From assembly GCF_000774145.1 (NCBI RefSeq), contig NZ_KN322982.1, positions 253,085 through 312,352 of the forward strand: 59,268 bases of DNA. The letters are read 5' to 3'. Numbering within the stretch: position 1 is the first letter of the stretch; every line of letters starts with the position of its first letter. The notes under the pieces were generated by a model. That model made no database searches, had not been told where the DNA came from, and worked only from the letters and a program-made list of their open reading frames with translations. The stretch is from Pseudomonas mediterranea CFBP 5447 (GTDB taxonomy: Bacteria > Pseudomonadota > Gammaproteobacteria > Pseudomonadales > Pseudomonadaceae). This document shows, one piece after another, positions 24,756 to 34,256 of the stretch. A program made the translations under genes and the position numbers.

Positions 24756-26116
24756 TGTTTGGCTCCTTGTCCAGAAGTGGACTGCGCGCGTTCGAGCAAA
24801 TAAGTGAAGTCCGCGAAGCTGGTGCGTGGGGATTCGGTGACATGGGTGGCCGCGTTGCCATGACAAGCCATGCAACTGGAAGACGCCTGGGGCGTGGTGC
24901 CCTGGACGTAGGTTTCCAGCGTGGCGTTGGCCAGGAACGGTGGGGCGGGATTGCCCAACGGATTGGCGGCCGAAATCTGGCAGTTCGGTGGTGGCGTGGC
25001 GCTCGGCCACTGGGTGCTGATCAACTGATAGTTGGCCCAGACACTCTGCGGGTTGGCCGTGCGCAACAGGGCCTGGTAATGGGCGTTCAAGGTGTTGGTG
25101 GGCCCGGTCAGCGGCACTTCGCGCACGATCTGCGAAGGCGTCGCCTTGACGGCCGGGTTCCATGGTCGTGGTGGCGGCTGGTTGACCGCACTGGTGCTGG
25201 CGGGGTTGTAGAACAGGTATGGGCCTTTGCGCTGCGCCACCGGTGTGGATTGCTCCGGCACGTTGTTCACGTGCTCGAAGGTCGACCAGACCCACTGCGG
25301 TGCACTGGCGGTCTTATGGACGATGTGCAAGCCCACCAGCCCAACCGACTGCGATGCACACGACTCCTCGACGATCGGCCCGTGGCTCGGGTCGCTGTTG
25401 CCCGGCGTATAGACCAACGCGTCGACCGTGTGAAAATCCTGCGGACGGTCGTTGGCGCCCAGCACCTTCCAGGATGCCTTCACCATCACCGAACCGACCT
25501 GGCTCGTGTCGTTGGAACCACAGCTGAACGCCACGGTGTTGGTCTTGTTCGCGGCAAAGAATTTCTGCTGGCCTTCGATGCTGTACAGACCGTTGTCGAC
25601 GATCCCGTTGAACATCGATTGGTTGACCACGATTTCGTTGCGCGTATAAACGCCGTTCTGATCCACCAGCGGGCCGCTATCGAAGGGCTGGATAAACTCA
25701 TCCAGCATGTCGGGAACCTTGCCCATCTGCTGCAGCAACCGCCCGGGCTTGAGCTGCTTGCACACTTCGGGAAGCGTCGCCGGCGCATCCCAGGGCAAGG
25801 GTGTCTGGCCCTTGGCGCGGAAAATCTGGTAGCTCTCTTTCCAGCTTTCCCAGACCGTGGCCCCATCCTGCTTGCCAATGGTGGTGCCGGTATTGGGATT
25901 GCCATTGTCCAGGGCCGGCCAGTTCAGGGCGATGAAGGTCTGCCACGACAGTTCATCGAAATTGCCTTGCAGGCTGGACAGGGAGATGGGCTGGGTGGCC
26001 GTGACATCGAAGGGTATTTGCGGCGACAACGAGGGGTCGGCGCTGGCGTACGGGCATAGCAGAACACTTAACAAGGCACAGCCCAGCGGGCCACGCCGAC
26101 TGACTTCCATTCTCAT
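24752..26116 (-). CDS. Exported c-type cytochrome subunit (single CxxCH)
   Basis: A 454-residue exported protein with a Sec signal peptide (VSRRGPLGCALLSVLLCPYASA) and one haem c motif, CMACH, near residue 415. The middle 350 residues (LSWQTFIALNWPAL, EEVCKQL-like segments) match no domain I can name but are typical of a Pseudomonas cytochrome family found beside GMC oxidoreductases. It is first in the three-gene dehydrogenase operon and is the natural electron acceptor. The start at 26116 is chosen because AAGGAGAT lies 5 nt upstream. An ATG at 26134 has no such site. Confidence 0.8.
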   Translation of the reverse strand: MRMEVSRRGPLGCALLSVLLCPYASADPSLSPQIPFDVTATQPISLSSLQGNFDELSWQTFIALNWPALDNGNPNTGTTIGKQDGATVWESWKESYQIFRAKGQTPLPWDAPATLPEVCKQLKPGRLLQQMGKVPDMLDEFIQPFDSGPLVDQNGVYTRNEIVVNQSMFNGIVDNGLYSIEGQQKFFAANKTNTVAFSCGSNDTSQVGSVMVKASWKVLGANDRPQDFHTVDALVYTPGNSDPSHGPIVEESCASQSVGLVGLHIVHKTASAPQWVWSTFEHVNNVPEQSTPVAQRKGPYLFYNPASTSAVNQPPPRPWNPAVKATPSQIVREVPLTGPTNTLNAHYQALLRTANPQSVWANYQLISTQWPSATPPPNCQISAANPLGNPAPPFLANATLETYVQGTTPQASSSCMACHGNAATHVTESPRTSFADFTYLLERAQSTSGQGAKQ

Positions 26117-26297
26117 GCTTGATCTCCTTGGCATCAGGGCGCCAGAAGATCACACCGGTCCGTCATGGACTCTCACTGCCTCCTGGCACGTCAGAGTCTA
26201 GGTAGGGTTTGAATCAAGAAGAGGGGTGGAAGTAGAACCAATCGAAGCAAAGCGTGACGGTGTTATTCGGATACAGACGGTGTGACGGAGGACGCCA

Positions 26298-26370
26298 TCG
26301 CGAGCAGGCTCGCTCCCACAAGGGATTTCAGGGAGACCACGATCCCTGTGGGAGCGAGCCTGCTCGCGAT
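26298..26370. repeat. Outward-facing REP pair
   Basis: The inverted REP TCGCGAGCAGGCTCGCTCCC at 26298-26320 is followed by a direct REP at 26347-26369. The pair lies between cysA and the dehydrogenase operon. The rest of the gap (26117-26297) shows no feature I can name. Confidence 0.9.
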
Positions 26371-26380
26371 GCTTTTGACC

Positions 26381-27370
26381 CTAGAGGTTGGCGACCTTCT
26401 GCCAGACCTTCGGCTTGAAGAACAGCGTCTCACCCTTCGCCAATCCCACCAGGCTGTCGTGATCCTTCACTACTTCAGCCTCGATCAGCTCACTCTGACC
26501 TTCCACCTTCAACGTCACCCGGGTCGTAGCGCCCAGCGGACGGATGTCCCGCACCTCGGCGGCGTGGTGGTCTTCCAGCTCCGAACGCGACAGCGAGACT
26601 TCATGGGGACGGAACAGTACATGCCGGTCTTCACCCAAGTGCAGGCGGTTAGAGTCACCCAGGAAGTGATACACGAAATCACTGGCCGGGTTTTCGTACA
26701 CGTCCCCCGGCGAACCGATCTGCTCGATCACACCCTTGTTCATCACCACGATGCGGTCGGCGACTTCCATGGCTTCTTCCTGGTCGTGGGTCACGAACAC
26801 CGAGGTCAGGTTGATGTCCTCGTGCAGCCGCGCCAGCCAGCGACGCAGTTCCTTGCGGACCTTGGCGTCGAGGGCGCCGAACGGTTCGTCCAGCAGCAAT
26901 ACCTTGGGCTCTACCGCCAATGCGCGGGCCAGGGCGATACGCTGGCGCTGGCCGCCGGACAGTTGCTCGGGGTAACGGTCGGCGAGCCAGTCCAGTTGCA
27001 CCATGTTCAGCAGCTCGTGCACCTTGGTCGCGATCTGGCTCTCGTTCGGACGCTGGCCCTTGGGTTTCATGCGCAGACCGAAGGCGACGTTGTCGAACAC
27101 GGTCATGTGGCGGAACAAGGCGTAGTGCTGGAACACGAAGCCGACGTTGCGATCGCGCACGTCGTGGCCGGAGACGTCCTCGCCGTGGAACACGATATTG
27201 CCCTGGTCCGGGGTTTCGAGGCCGGCGATGATCCGCAGCAGCGTGGTCTTGCCGCAACCCGACGGGCCGAGCAGCGCCACCAGCTCACCGCTCTGGATGT
27301 CCAGGCTGATGTCGTCCAGGGCCCTGAAGGCGTTGAAATTCTTGCTGACGTTACGGACTTCGATCGACAT
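26381..27370 (-). CDS. cysA: CysA, sulfate/thiosulfate ABC transporter ATPase
   Basis: A 329-residue cytoplasmic ATPase that powers sulfate and thiosulfate import. It shows Walker A ([15 protein letters not shown]), the Q-loop, the ABC signature [15 protein letters not shown], Walker [13 protein letters not shown] and the switch His in [17 protein letters not shown]-like C-terminal domain follows (RPHEVSLSR). It is the last gene of the oscA-sbp-cysT-cysW-cysA series and starts 3 bp after cysW. Control by CysB and sulfur starvation is expected from the family. Confidence 0.96.
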   Translation of the reverse strand: MSIEVRNVSKNFNAFRALDDISLDIQSGELVALLGPSGCGKTTLLRIIAGLETPDQGNIVFHGEDVSGHDVRDRNVGFVFQHYALFRHMTVFDNVAFGLRMKPKGQRPNESQIATKVHELLNMVQLDWLADRYPEQLSGGQRQRIALARALAVEPKVLLLDEPFGALDAKVRKELRRWLARLHEDINLTSVFVTHDQEEAMEVADRIVVMNKGVIEQIGSPGDVYENPASDFVYHFLGDSNRLHLGEDRHVLFRPHEVSLSRSELEDHHAAEVRDIRPLGATTRVTLKVEGQSELIEAEVVKDHDSLVGLAKGETLFFKPKVWQKVANL

Positions 27371-27373
27371 GAC

Positions 27374-28243
27374 TTATTCCTCCGCGGCGCTGGCGCGCAG
27401 GCGGTTGATTCGGTTTTCGCTCCACTGCTTGAGCAGCAGGATGAAGAGCGCCAGGATCAGCAACAGGCTCGCCACGGCGAACGCGGCCACATGGTTGTAT
27501 TCGTTGTAGAGGATCTCGACGTGCAGCGGCAGGGTATTGGTCACCCCACGAATGTGCCCGGACACCACCGACACCGCGCCGAACTCGCCCATGGCCCGGG
27601 CGGTACACAGCACCACGCCATAGATCAGTCCCCACTTGATGTTCGGTACGGTGACATGCCAGAACATCTGCCAGCCGTTGGCGCCCAGCAGGCGCGCGGC
27701 TTCTTCTTCCTGAGTGCCCTGTTCCTGCATCAGCGGGATCAACTCACGGGCCACGAATGGTACCGTGACGAAAATCGTCGCCAGCACGATACCCGGCAGC
27801 GCAAACACGATCTGGATATCGTGATCCGCCAGCCACGGCCCGAACAGGCCCTGGGCGCCGAACATCAGTACGTAGACCAGGCCCGCGATCACCGGTGAGA
27901 CCGAGAACGGCAGGTCGATCAGGGTCACCAGCATGCTCTTGCCACGGAACGAATACTTGCTCACGCACCAAGCGGCGCTGACCCCGAACACCAGGTTCAG
28001 CGGTACCGAAATCAGCACCGCGATCACCGTGAGCTTCAGCGCCGACAATGCGTCAGGTTCGAAGATCGCGTTGAAGAACGCCCCCAGGCCGAGCTTCAGG
28101 CCCTGGGACACCACGATGAACAGCGGCAACAGCAGGAACAGCGCAAAGAACAACCAGCCAAAGCCGATCAGGATCAGCCGCGACGTTGCGCTGCCGCGGC
28201 GGGCAGCGTTGGTGGAGGCCGCGGAAATAGACGATTGGGACAT
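27374..28243 (-). CDS. cysW: CysW, sulfate ABC transporter permease
   Basis: A 289-residue inner-membrane permease with about six membrane helices and the ATPase-docking EAA loop ([26 protein letters not shown]). It pairs with CysT to form the sulfate/thiosulfate channel. The gene starts 12 bp after cysT, and its last codon is followed after 3 bp by cysA. The N-terminal extension ([17 protein letters not shown]) is polar and cytoplasmic. Confidence 0.95.
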   Translation of the reverse strand: MSQSSISAASTNAARRGSATSRLILIGFGWLFFALFLLLPLFIVVSQGLKLGLGAFFNAIFEPDALSALKLTVIAVLISVPLNLVFGVSAAWCVSKYSFRGKSMLVTLIDLPFSVSPVIAGLVYVLMFGAQGLFGPWLADHDIQIVFALPGIVLATIFVTVPFVARELIPLMQEQGTQEEEAARLLGANGWQMFWHVTVPNIKWGLIYGVVLCTARAMGEFGAVSVVSGHIRGVTNTLPLHVEILYNEYNHVAAFAVASLLLILALFILLLKQWSENRINRLRASAAEE

Positions 28244-28255
28244 GTTCGCGCCTCC

Positions 28256-29074
28256 TTATGGGGTTTCGATGCGCCGCTGCAACAAGTTGATCAGCAGCAA
28301 CAGGACGAAGGAAACCACCAGCATCAGCACGCCGATGGAGGTGGCGCCGGTGTAGTCGTATTGGTCGAGTTTGACCATGATCAGCAGCGGCAGGATCTCG
28401 GTTTTCATCGGCATGTTGCCGGCGATGAAAATCACCGAACCGTACTCGCCCACGCCCCGGGCAAACGCCAGGGCGAAGCCGGTCAGCCAGGCCGGCAACA
28501 GCGCCGGCATCAGGATATGGCGGAACACTTGCCAAGGTTTGGCACCGAGGCAGGCGGCAGCCTCTTCGACCTCACGGGGGATATCCGCCAGCACCGGCTG
28601 CACCGTACGCACCACGAACGGCAGCGTCACGAAGGTCAGCGCCAGGGTAATGCCCAGCGGCGTATAGGCGATCTTGAACCCCAGGTCGGTGGCGAACTGG
28701 CCGACCAGGCCGGTCGGTGCATACAACGCCGTCAAGGCGATACCGGCCACGGCGGTGGGCAGGGCGAACGGCAGGTCGATCATCGCGTCGATGATCTTGC
28801 GGCCAGGAAAGGTATACCGCACCAGCACCCAGGCCAGCAGCGTGCCGATCACGCCGTTGATGATCGCGGCGCACAGCGCGGTGCCGAAGCTGAGCTTCAA
28901 GGCCGCCAGCACCCGCGGCGCCGAAATGATCGTCCAGAACTGCTCCCAGGTGAGTTGGGCGGCATGTACGAACATCGCCGCCAGCGGTATGAGCACAATC
29001 AGACTGAGGTACACCAGGGTGTAGCCCAGCGTCAGCCCGAAGCCGGGTATGACGGGGGAGATGCGACGCGACAT
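28256..29074 (-). CDS. cysT: CysT, sulfate ABC transporter permease
   Basis: A 272-residue permease (CysT, also called CysU) with six predicted membrane helices and the EAA motif (VEEAAACLGAKPWQVFRHILMPALLPAWLTG, in part). It forms the heterodimeric channel with CysW. It is separated from sbp by 104 bp that contain a compact REP palindrome, so expression of the channel genes may be lower than that of the binding protein. Confidence 0.95.
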   Translation of the reverse strand: MSRRISPVIPGFGLTLGYTLVYLSLIVLIPLAAMFVHAAQLTWEQFWTIISAPRVLAALKLSFGTALCAAIINGVIGTLLAWVLVRYTFPGRKIIDAMIDLPFALPTAVAGIALTALYAPTGLVGQFATDLGFKIAYTPLGITLALTFVTLPFVVRTVQPVLADIPREVEEAAACLGAKPWQVFRHILMPALLPAWLTGFALAFARGVGEYGSVIFIAGNMPMKTEILPLLIMVKLDQYDYTGATSIGVLMLVVSFVLLLLINLLQRRIETP

Positions 29075-29108
29075 AAAAGTCCTTGGTTGAGAACGCGCAG
29101 AGAACCCT

Positions 29109-29137
29109 TGTGGGAGCGAGCCCTGCTCGCTCCCACA
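29109..29137. repeat. Collapsed REP palindrome inside the sulfate operon
   Basis: TGTGGGAGCGAG, a 5-nt centre CCCTG and CTCGCTCCCACA form a strong hairpin between sbp and cysT. It looks like a REPIN that has lost its middle. A stable stem here could protect the sbp part of the transcript and reduce read-through into cysT. Confidence 0.85.
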
Positions 29138-29178
29138 GAAGCCTTCTTAAATAAACAGTCTTGCCAGGTCCATCCAGC

Positions 29179-30192
29179 TTACTGCGCCTGATAGATCTGG
29201 TCGAACACACCACCATCGTTGAAGAATTTCGGCTGGGCGGTTTTCCAGCCGCCGAAGTCCTTGTCGATGGTCACCAGCTCCAGTTTCGGGAACTGCCGGG
29301 CGTACTTGGCGGCCACGTCCTTGTCGCGCGGTCGATAGAAATTCTTCGCGGCGATTTCCTGTCCGGCCGGGCTGTACAGATGCTTGAGATAAGCTTCGGC
29401 GATCTCCAGGTTGCCTTTCTTCTCGGCGTTCTTGTCCACTACCGCCACCGGTGGCTCGGCAAGGATCGACAGCGACGGCACAACGATGTCGAATTTGTCG
29501 GCCCCACCTTCTTCTTTCAACGCCAGGAAGGCTTCGTTTTCCCAGGCCAGCAACACATCGCCCTGACCGTTGTTGACGAAGGTAATGGTCGAACCGCGGG
29601 CGCCGGTGTCGAGGATCGGTACGTGCTTGAACAGCGTCTGCACGTACTCCTTGGCCTTGGCCTCGTCACCTCCATTGGCCTTGAGGCCATAGGCCCAGGC
29701 CGCGAGGAAGTTCCAGCGCGCGCCGCCGGAGGTCTTCGGGTTCGGGGTGATGACCGAGACGTCATTCTTGATCAGGTCGCCCCAGTCCTTGATGCCCTTG
29801 GGGTTGCCCTTGCGCACCAGGAACACGATGGTGGAGGTATACGGGGTGCTGGCTTCCGGCAGACGCTGCTGCCAGTCCAGCGGCAGGGTTTTGCCCAGCT
29901 TGGCGATTTCATCGATGTCACCGGCCAGGGCCAGGGTCACGACGTCGGCACGCAACCCATCGATCACCGCTCGGCCCTGCTTGCCCGAACCACCGTGGGA
30001 TTGCTGGATCTTCACGCTGTCGTCCGGGTGCGCCTGCTTCCAGAAGCTGACGAATTCGGCATTGTAATCCTGGTACAGCTCGCGGGTCGGGTCGTAGGAC
30101 ACGTTGAGCAGCTCGTAATCCTTCGCGACAACAGAACCTGCGAAAACAGCGCTGGCCAGGGCGGCCAGGGCATAACGGCGAATCGACGACAT
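29179..30192 (-). CDS. sbp: Sbp, periplasmic sulfate-binding protein
   Basis: A 337-residue periplasmic solute-binding protein. It has a signal peptide ([23 protein letters not shown]) followed by [21 protein letters not shown], which is the characteristic opening of the sulfate/thiosulfate binding family. [20 protein letters not shown] contains the sulfate-binding loop. It delivers sulfate to CysTWA. AGGAG precedes the ATG by 8 nt. It is the second gene after oscA. Confidence 0.95.
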   Translation of the reverse strand: MSSIRRYALAALASAVFAGSVVAKDYELLNVSYDPTRELYQDYNAEFVSFWKQAHPDDSVKIQQSHGGSGKQGRAVIDGLRADVVTLALAGDIDEIAKLGKTLPLDWQQRLPEASTPYTSTIVFLVRKGNPKGIKDWGDLIKNDVSVITPNPKTSGGARWNFLAAWAYGLKANGGDEAKAKEYVQTLFKHVPILDTGARGSTITFVNNGQGDVLLAWENEAFLALKEEGGADKFDIVVPSLSILAEPPVAVVDKNAEKKGNLEIAEAYLKHLYSPAGQEIAAKNFYRPRDKDVAAKYARQFPKLELVTIDKDFGGWKTAQPKFFNDGGVFDQIYQAQ

Positions 30193-30272
30193 GGTGAAAG
30201 CTCCTGGAATTCTGGTTTCTTATGGTTCTGGCAGATCGGATGGTCCTGACAATTCCCCACAGCCAAACTGTT

Positions 30273-30455
30273 TCAGCCCGGCTTGTGGCTCGGCTGCTGC
30301 AGGCGGAATTTTTCCTTGCGTTCGATCTGGACCACCTGCGCGTTGTGCACGGTGATTTCCACCGCGCCAAAGCGCAGATCGCGCAACGCGCTCTGGATCT
30401 CGCGCAAGATGGTTGCTTCGTCCTGGCCGTCAACGCTACGTAGGGATGCGCTCAT
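30273..30455 (-). CDS. oscA: OscA, small DUF2292 protein of the sulfur-starvation operon
   Basis: A 60-residue protein (ATILREIQSALRDLRFGAVEITVHNAQVVQIERKEKFR in part) of the DUF2292/YezD-like family. In pseudomonads the gene next to sbp is called oscA. In P. corrugata it has been linked to use of organosulfur compounds and chromate tolerance under sulfur starvation. Its molecular function is not known. AAGGAG lies upstream of the start at 30455. The position directly ahead of sbp fits that role. Confidence 0.85.
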   Translation of the reverse strand: MSASLRSVDGQDEATILREIQSALRDLRFGAVEITVHNAQVVQIERKEKFRLQQPSHKPG

Positions 30456-30532
30456 GCTGCTGCTCCTTGAATGAATGCCCGGCAGTGGGCGGCACTGCCT
30501 GGGGCGTGGAGCAATACTAGATAAGCCTGGAT

Positions 30533-30557
30533 ATTCTTAAAAAGACTATTTAAGAAT
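30533..30557 (-). promoter_or_regulatory. AT-rich dyad in the oscA promoter region
   Basis: Perfect 9-bp arms ATTCTTAAA/TTTAAGAAT with a 7-bp spacer lie about 80 bp upstream of oscA in an AT-rich stretch. CysB sites are AT-rich and poorly conserved, so this is a candidate for CysB control, not a proven one. A weak promoter (TTTAAG, 16 bp, TAGTAT on the minus strand) overlaps it. Confidence 0.4.
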
Positions 30558-30595
30558 TTTTATATAACCAAAAACCAAAAAATTCTGTGGGAGCG

Positions 30596-30673
30596 AGCCT
30601 GCTCGCGATAGCGGTGAGACAATCAACATTTTTGTCTCTGGCAGACCGCATCGCGAGCAGGCTCGCTCCCACA
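30596..30673. repeat. REPIN (inward-facing REP pair)
   Basis: GTGGGAGCGAGCCTGCTCGC and its inverted copy lie in the gap between the 3' end of the GGDEF/EAL gene and the oscA promoter. Confidence 0.9.
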
Positions 30674-30687
30674 GGTTTTTTTGTCTG

Positions 30688-32604
30688 TCAGGTGATCGCC
30701 GGGGCCCGCTGCCAATCCAGCTGCTGCGCCGGCATCGGCCGCCCGAACCAATAACCCTGCCCCATCTCGCTGCCCTGCTCCAGCAGGAACCTCGCCTGTT
30801 CGCGCTGTTCGATGCCTTCGGCGTGCACCTGCATCCCCATGCTACGGGCCAGGGCGATGATCACCCGGACGATTGCCGCGTCGTCCTCATCCCACGGCAA
30901 CCCGGCGACAAAACCCTGGTCGATCTTGAGCTTTTGCACCGGCAAGCGTTTGAGCCGCAGCAACGACGAGTAGCCGGTGCCGAAGTCATCGATCGCCAGG
31001 CGCACGCCCAGCTCCCGCAAACGATGCATCTGTTCCAACGCCACTTCCGGGTCTTCCATCACCGCGCTTTCGGTCACTTCCAATTCCAGGAACGCCGGAT
31101 CCAGGCCGGTCTCATGCAGCACCTGGGAAACCTGCTCGTACAATTCGCGATGGGCGAACAATCGGCTGGAAACGTTCACCGCGACGAACGTCAACGCGAC
31201 CCCGGCCTGCTGCCACTGGCACATCTGTCGGCAGGCCTGGGCCATGACCCAGCCATCGATCTGGGCGATCAGCCCGGTGCGCTCGGCGACGGGGATGAAT
31301 TCGGCCGGCGAGATCAAACCACGCACAGGATGTTCCCAGCGTACCAGCGCTTCGACCCCGATCAGGCGACTGGACGCCAGGTCGTGCACCGGCTGGTAGT
31401 GGACCCGCAGCTCCTGCTGGGCGAGGGCACGACGCAGTTCGAAGGCAATCTCGACCCGCTGTTGCGCGTGAGCAGTCAGTTCTTCGGTGTACAAGGCATA
31501 GCCGTCACGCCCGGCACTCTTGGCCTTGAACAGGGCCGAGTCGGCATTGCGCAACAATTGCCCGGCGCTGAGGGCGTCGCCGGGAAACAGGCTGATACCG
31601 ATACTGGCGTTGATGAACAAGGCATGACTGTCGAGCCGCAGTGGTTCCTTCAGGGCGTCGAGAATGCGCTGGGCCAGGACCGCTGCCTGCCCCGGCTGCG
31701 AACAGTTTTCCACCAGCACGGCAAATTCATCGCCGCCCAGGCGGGCCAGGGTCACCCCCGGCACGAAGAGCTCCTGGAACCGCTCGGCCACGCCTTTGAG
31801 CAACTCGTCGCCCACCGAGTGTCCGAGGCTGTCATTGATGTTCTTGAAATGGTCCAGGTCCACCAGCAGCAGGGCGCAGCCGCGCTTGTGCAGTTGCGCC
31901 GAGGCCAGGGCCTGTTCCGCGCGGTCGGAAAACAGCATGCGGTTGGGCAGGCCGGTCAGCGGATCGTGATGGGCCAGGTGCGCCAGTTCGTGTTGCGAAT
32001 CCTTGATCGCACTGATGTCGGAGAACACTGCAACGTACTGGCTGACTTGGCCGTTGTCGTCGACGAGCGCCCGGATCGTCTGCCATTGCGGGAAGATCTC
32101 ACCACTTTTGCGTCGATTCCAGATTTCCCCGCTCCATTCGCCCCGCCCGTTCAGGGAAGCAAACATGTCGCGGTAGAAATCCGGCCCGTGGCGACCGGAC
32201 TTGAACAGGTTGGGGCGCCGGCCCAGCACCTCGTCCCGGTCATAACCGGTAATCGCCATGAAGGCCCGGTTCACGTGCACGATCAGTCCGCTGCGATCCG
32301 TCACCAGTACCCCTTCGCGGGTGCAATCGAAGACGGCGGCGGCCTGGCGCAGACGCTCGCGATCGCCTGCGTGCTCCCCTTCGCCGGACCGTGGCGTCCG
32401 CGCCCGCGCGAAAAAGATCAACCCGGCGCTGACCAGCAGCCAGGCATAGCCGTTGATCAGCTGCCAGGTCTGCCTGGCGGCGGATTGATCGAAGAAACTG
32501 CTTAATAAATAACCAACCAGCTGCAGCCAGGCAACTGACAGCACCAGGTAAAGCAGCGCTTCACCCAGGGCAATGCGGTGATGGGCAGTCATGCGGTCGT
32601 CCAT
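30688..32604 (-). CDS. PAS-GGDEF-EAL c-di-GMP enzyme (PipA-like)
   Basis: A 638-residue inner-membrane protein. Two N-terminal helices (about 14-35 and 48-66) are followed by a PAS/PAC sensor (about 85-205), a GGDEF domain with intact RLGGDEFAVL, and an EAL domain with intact EALVRW, ELEVTESAVM and DDFGTGYSSL. Both active sites are preserved, so it could make or degrade c-di-GMP. In many such hybrids phosphodiesterase activity dominates. Position between the sulfate genes and desA matches P. aeruginosa PA0285 (pipA). An ATG at 32592 is an alternative start. Confidence 0.9.
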   Translation of the reverse strand: MDDRMTAHHRIALGEALLYLVLSVAWLQLVGYLLSSFFDQSAARQTWQLINGYAWLLVSAGLIFFARARTPRSGEGEHAGDRERLRQAAAVFDCTREGVLVTDRSGLIVHVNRAFMAITGYDRDEVLGRRPNLFKSGRHGPDFYRDMFASLNGRGEWSGEIWNRRKSGEIFPQWQTIRALVDDNGQVSQYVAVFSDISAIKDSQHELAHLAHHDPLTGLPNRMLFSDRAEQALASAQLHKRGCALLLVDLDHFKNINDSLGHSVGDELLKGVAERFQELFVPGVTLARLGGDEFAVLVENCSQPGQAAVLAQRILDALKEPLRLDSHALFINASIGISLFPGDALSAGQLLRNADSALFKAKSAGRDGYALYTEELTAHAQQRVEIAFELRRALAQQELRVHYQPVHDLASSRLIGVEALVRWEHPVRGLISPAEFIPVAERTGLIAQIDGWVMAQACRQMCQWQQAGVALTFVAVNVSSRLFAHRELYEQVSQVLHETGLDPAFLELEVTESAVMEDPEVALEQMHRLRELGVRLAIDDFGTGYSSLLRLKRLPVQKLKIDQGFVAGLPWDEDDAAIVRVIIALARSMGMQVHAEGIEQREQARFLLEQGSEMGQGYWFGRPMPAQQLDWQRAPAIT

Positions 32605-32738
32605 GTCCCTATAAATAGGCGGGGATTATAGAGGAAGAAACATCCTGCCACTCTTATCTGAAAGGCCGACTGGTTTTATCTGTAGGGCTGGTGATAATGC
32701 AACGGCTGTTTCTATTTTTATCGAGGGCCCTACAGCCT

Positions 32739-33923
32739 ATGTGGTACGAAGGTTTTCTTGGCTTGTCGCCCTGGTCGCTGGTGGCGGTCACCCTACTGAT
32801 GACCCATGTCACGATCATCAGTGTCACGGTCTACCTGCACCGTTATTCGGCTCACCGCTCCCTGGAGCTCAACGCCGGCCTCAAACATTTCTTCCGCTTC
32901 TGGCTGTGGTTGACCACAGGGCAGAACACCCGCGAGTGGACCGCTATCCACCGCAAGCATCACGCCAAGTGCGAAACCGTCGACGACCCCCACAGCCCGG
33001 TCGTCAAAGGCCTGTCCACCGTGCTGCGCAAGGGCGCCGAGCTGTACCGCGCCGAAGCGGAAAATCCGGAAACCCTGCGCATCTACGGCAAGAACTGCCC
33101 CGAAGACTGGATCGAACGCAACCTCTACAGCCGCTACCCACTCCTGGGTGTGGCGATCATGGGCGTGATCGACCTGCTGCTGTTCGGCACCATCGGCATC
33201 ACCATCTGGGCGATCCAGATGATGTGGATCCCGGTCTGGGCCGCCGGCGTGGTCAATGGCCTGGGCCATGCCGTGGGCTACCGTAACTTCGAGTGCCGCG
33301 ACGCAGCGACCAACCTGGTGCCCTGGGGCATCCTGATCGGTGGCGAAGAGCTGCACAACAACCACCACACCTACCCCAACTCGGCCAAGCTGTCGGTACG
33401 CAAATGGGAATTCGACCTGGGTTGGGCCTGGATCCAGCTGTTCCGCTTCCTGCGCCTGGCCAAGGTCCAGCGGGTCGCGCCGATTGCCCATCGGATCGAA
33501 GGCAAGGGCCATCTGGACATGGACACCGCCCTCGCGATTCTCAACAACCGGTTCCAGATCATGGCCCAGTACCGCAGGCTGGTGATCGCCCCGCTGGTCA
33601 AGCAGGAACTGGAAAAGGTCGATCATTCGGTGCGCCACCAGTTCCACCGGGCCAAACGCCTGCTGTCGCGGGAAACCAGCCTGCTGGATGAGCGTCACCA
33701 TCTGCGCATCCAGAACATGCTGGAGCACAGCCAGGCACTGAAGGTGATCTACGAAAAACGCCTGGCCCTGCAGCAGATCTGGGCCAAGACCAGCAGCAAC
33801 GGCCACGACATGCTGGCGGCCATCAAGGAATGGGTCCACGACGCCGAGATCAGCGGCATCCAATCCTTGCGGGACTTTGCCGACCAGCTCAAGACCTACT
33901 CGTTGCGGCCTGCTACGGCCTGA
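32739..33923 (+). CDS. desA: DesA-like acyl-lipid delta-9 desaturase
   Basis: A 394-residue membrane diiron desaturase with histidine boxes HRYSAH, HRKHH and HNNHH, plus four hydrophobic segments. DesA acts on acyl chains of membrane phospholipids in aerobic pseudomonads and raises fluidity. The C-terminal 120 residues are helical and charged. The start MWYEGFLG at 32739 fits my memory of the P. aeruginosa protein. ATG 32697 and GTG 32691 in the same frame would add 14 or 16 residues and cannot be excluded, since the ribosome binding sites are all modest. Divergent from the GGDEF/EAL gene, as in P. aeruginosa PA0285-PA0286. Confidence 0.9.
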   Translation: MWYEGFLGLSPWSLVAVTLLMTHVTIISVTVYLHRYSAHRSLELNAGLKHFFRFWLWLTTGQNTREWTAIHRKHHAKCETVDDPHSPVVKGLSTVLRKGAELYRAEAENPETLRIYGKNCPEDWIERNLYSRYPLLGVAIMGVIDLLLFGTIGITIWAIQMMWIPVWAAGVVNGLGHAVGYRNFECRDAATNLVPWGILIGGEELHNNHHTYPNSAKLSVRKWEFDLGWAWIQLFRFLRLAKVQRVAPIAHRIEGKGHLDMDTALAILNNRFQIMAQYRRLVIAPLVKQELEKVDHSVRHQFHRAKRLLSRETSLLDERHHLRIQNMLEHSQALKVIYEKRLALQQIWAKTSSNGHDMLAAIKEWVHDAEISGIQSLRDFADQLKTYSLRPATA

Positions 33924-33955
33924 TAACCAAACCCGTCTTGAGAAAAAGACAAACC

Positions 33956-34047
33956 TGTGGCGAGGGAGCTTGCTCCCGCTGGGCTGCGCAGCAGCCCTTC
34001 TTTTGTGAGCGCTTCGCACTCAAGCGGGAGCAAGCTCCCTCGCCACG
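33956..34047. repeat. REPIN of the second family (GTGGCGAGGGAGCTTGCTCC)
   Basis: TGTGGCGAGGGAGCTTGCTC and its inverted partner enclose about 45 bp that contain GCTGGGCTGCGCAGCAGCCC, itself a hairpin. It lies just after desA. The remaining 200 bp up to the next gene contain nothing else I can name apart from that gene's leader. Confidence 0.85.
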
Positions 34048-34256
34048 GATTTTCCGACTGCCGTACGTGAACAGCATCCAGCGGGTCTTCCCTTTCCTGC
34101 CTGCGGCTCCGTGGCAGCCAAAACCCCACCCCTTCGTCGCCTGAAAAGGAACTTCACCCCGAATCCCTTATCTCAAGAGCACTTCGCCATCCAGGCGGGC
34201 TTTGGAGCAAGCGCGTGCGAACCTTCAACAGTGCACGCTCTTTGAGATTTGTACCA

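Noticed and set aside
26282..27898. Plus-strand open frame across cysA and cysW
   Set aside because: It is a His/Gln-rich shadow of the two transporter genes, which carry Walker and EAA motifs on the minus strand.
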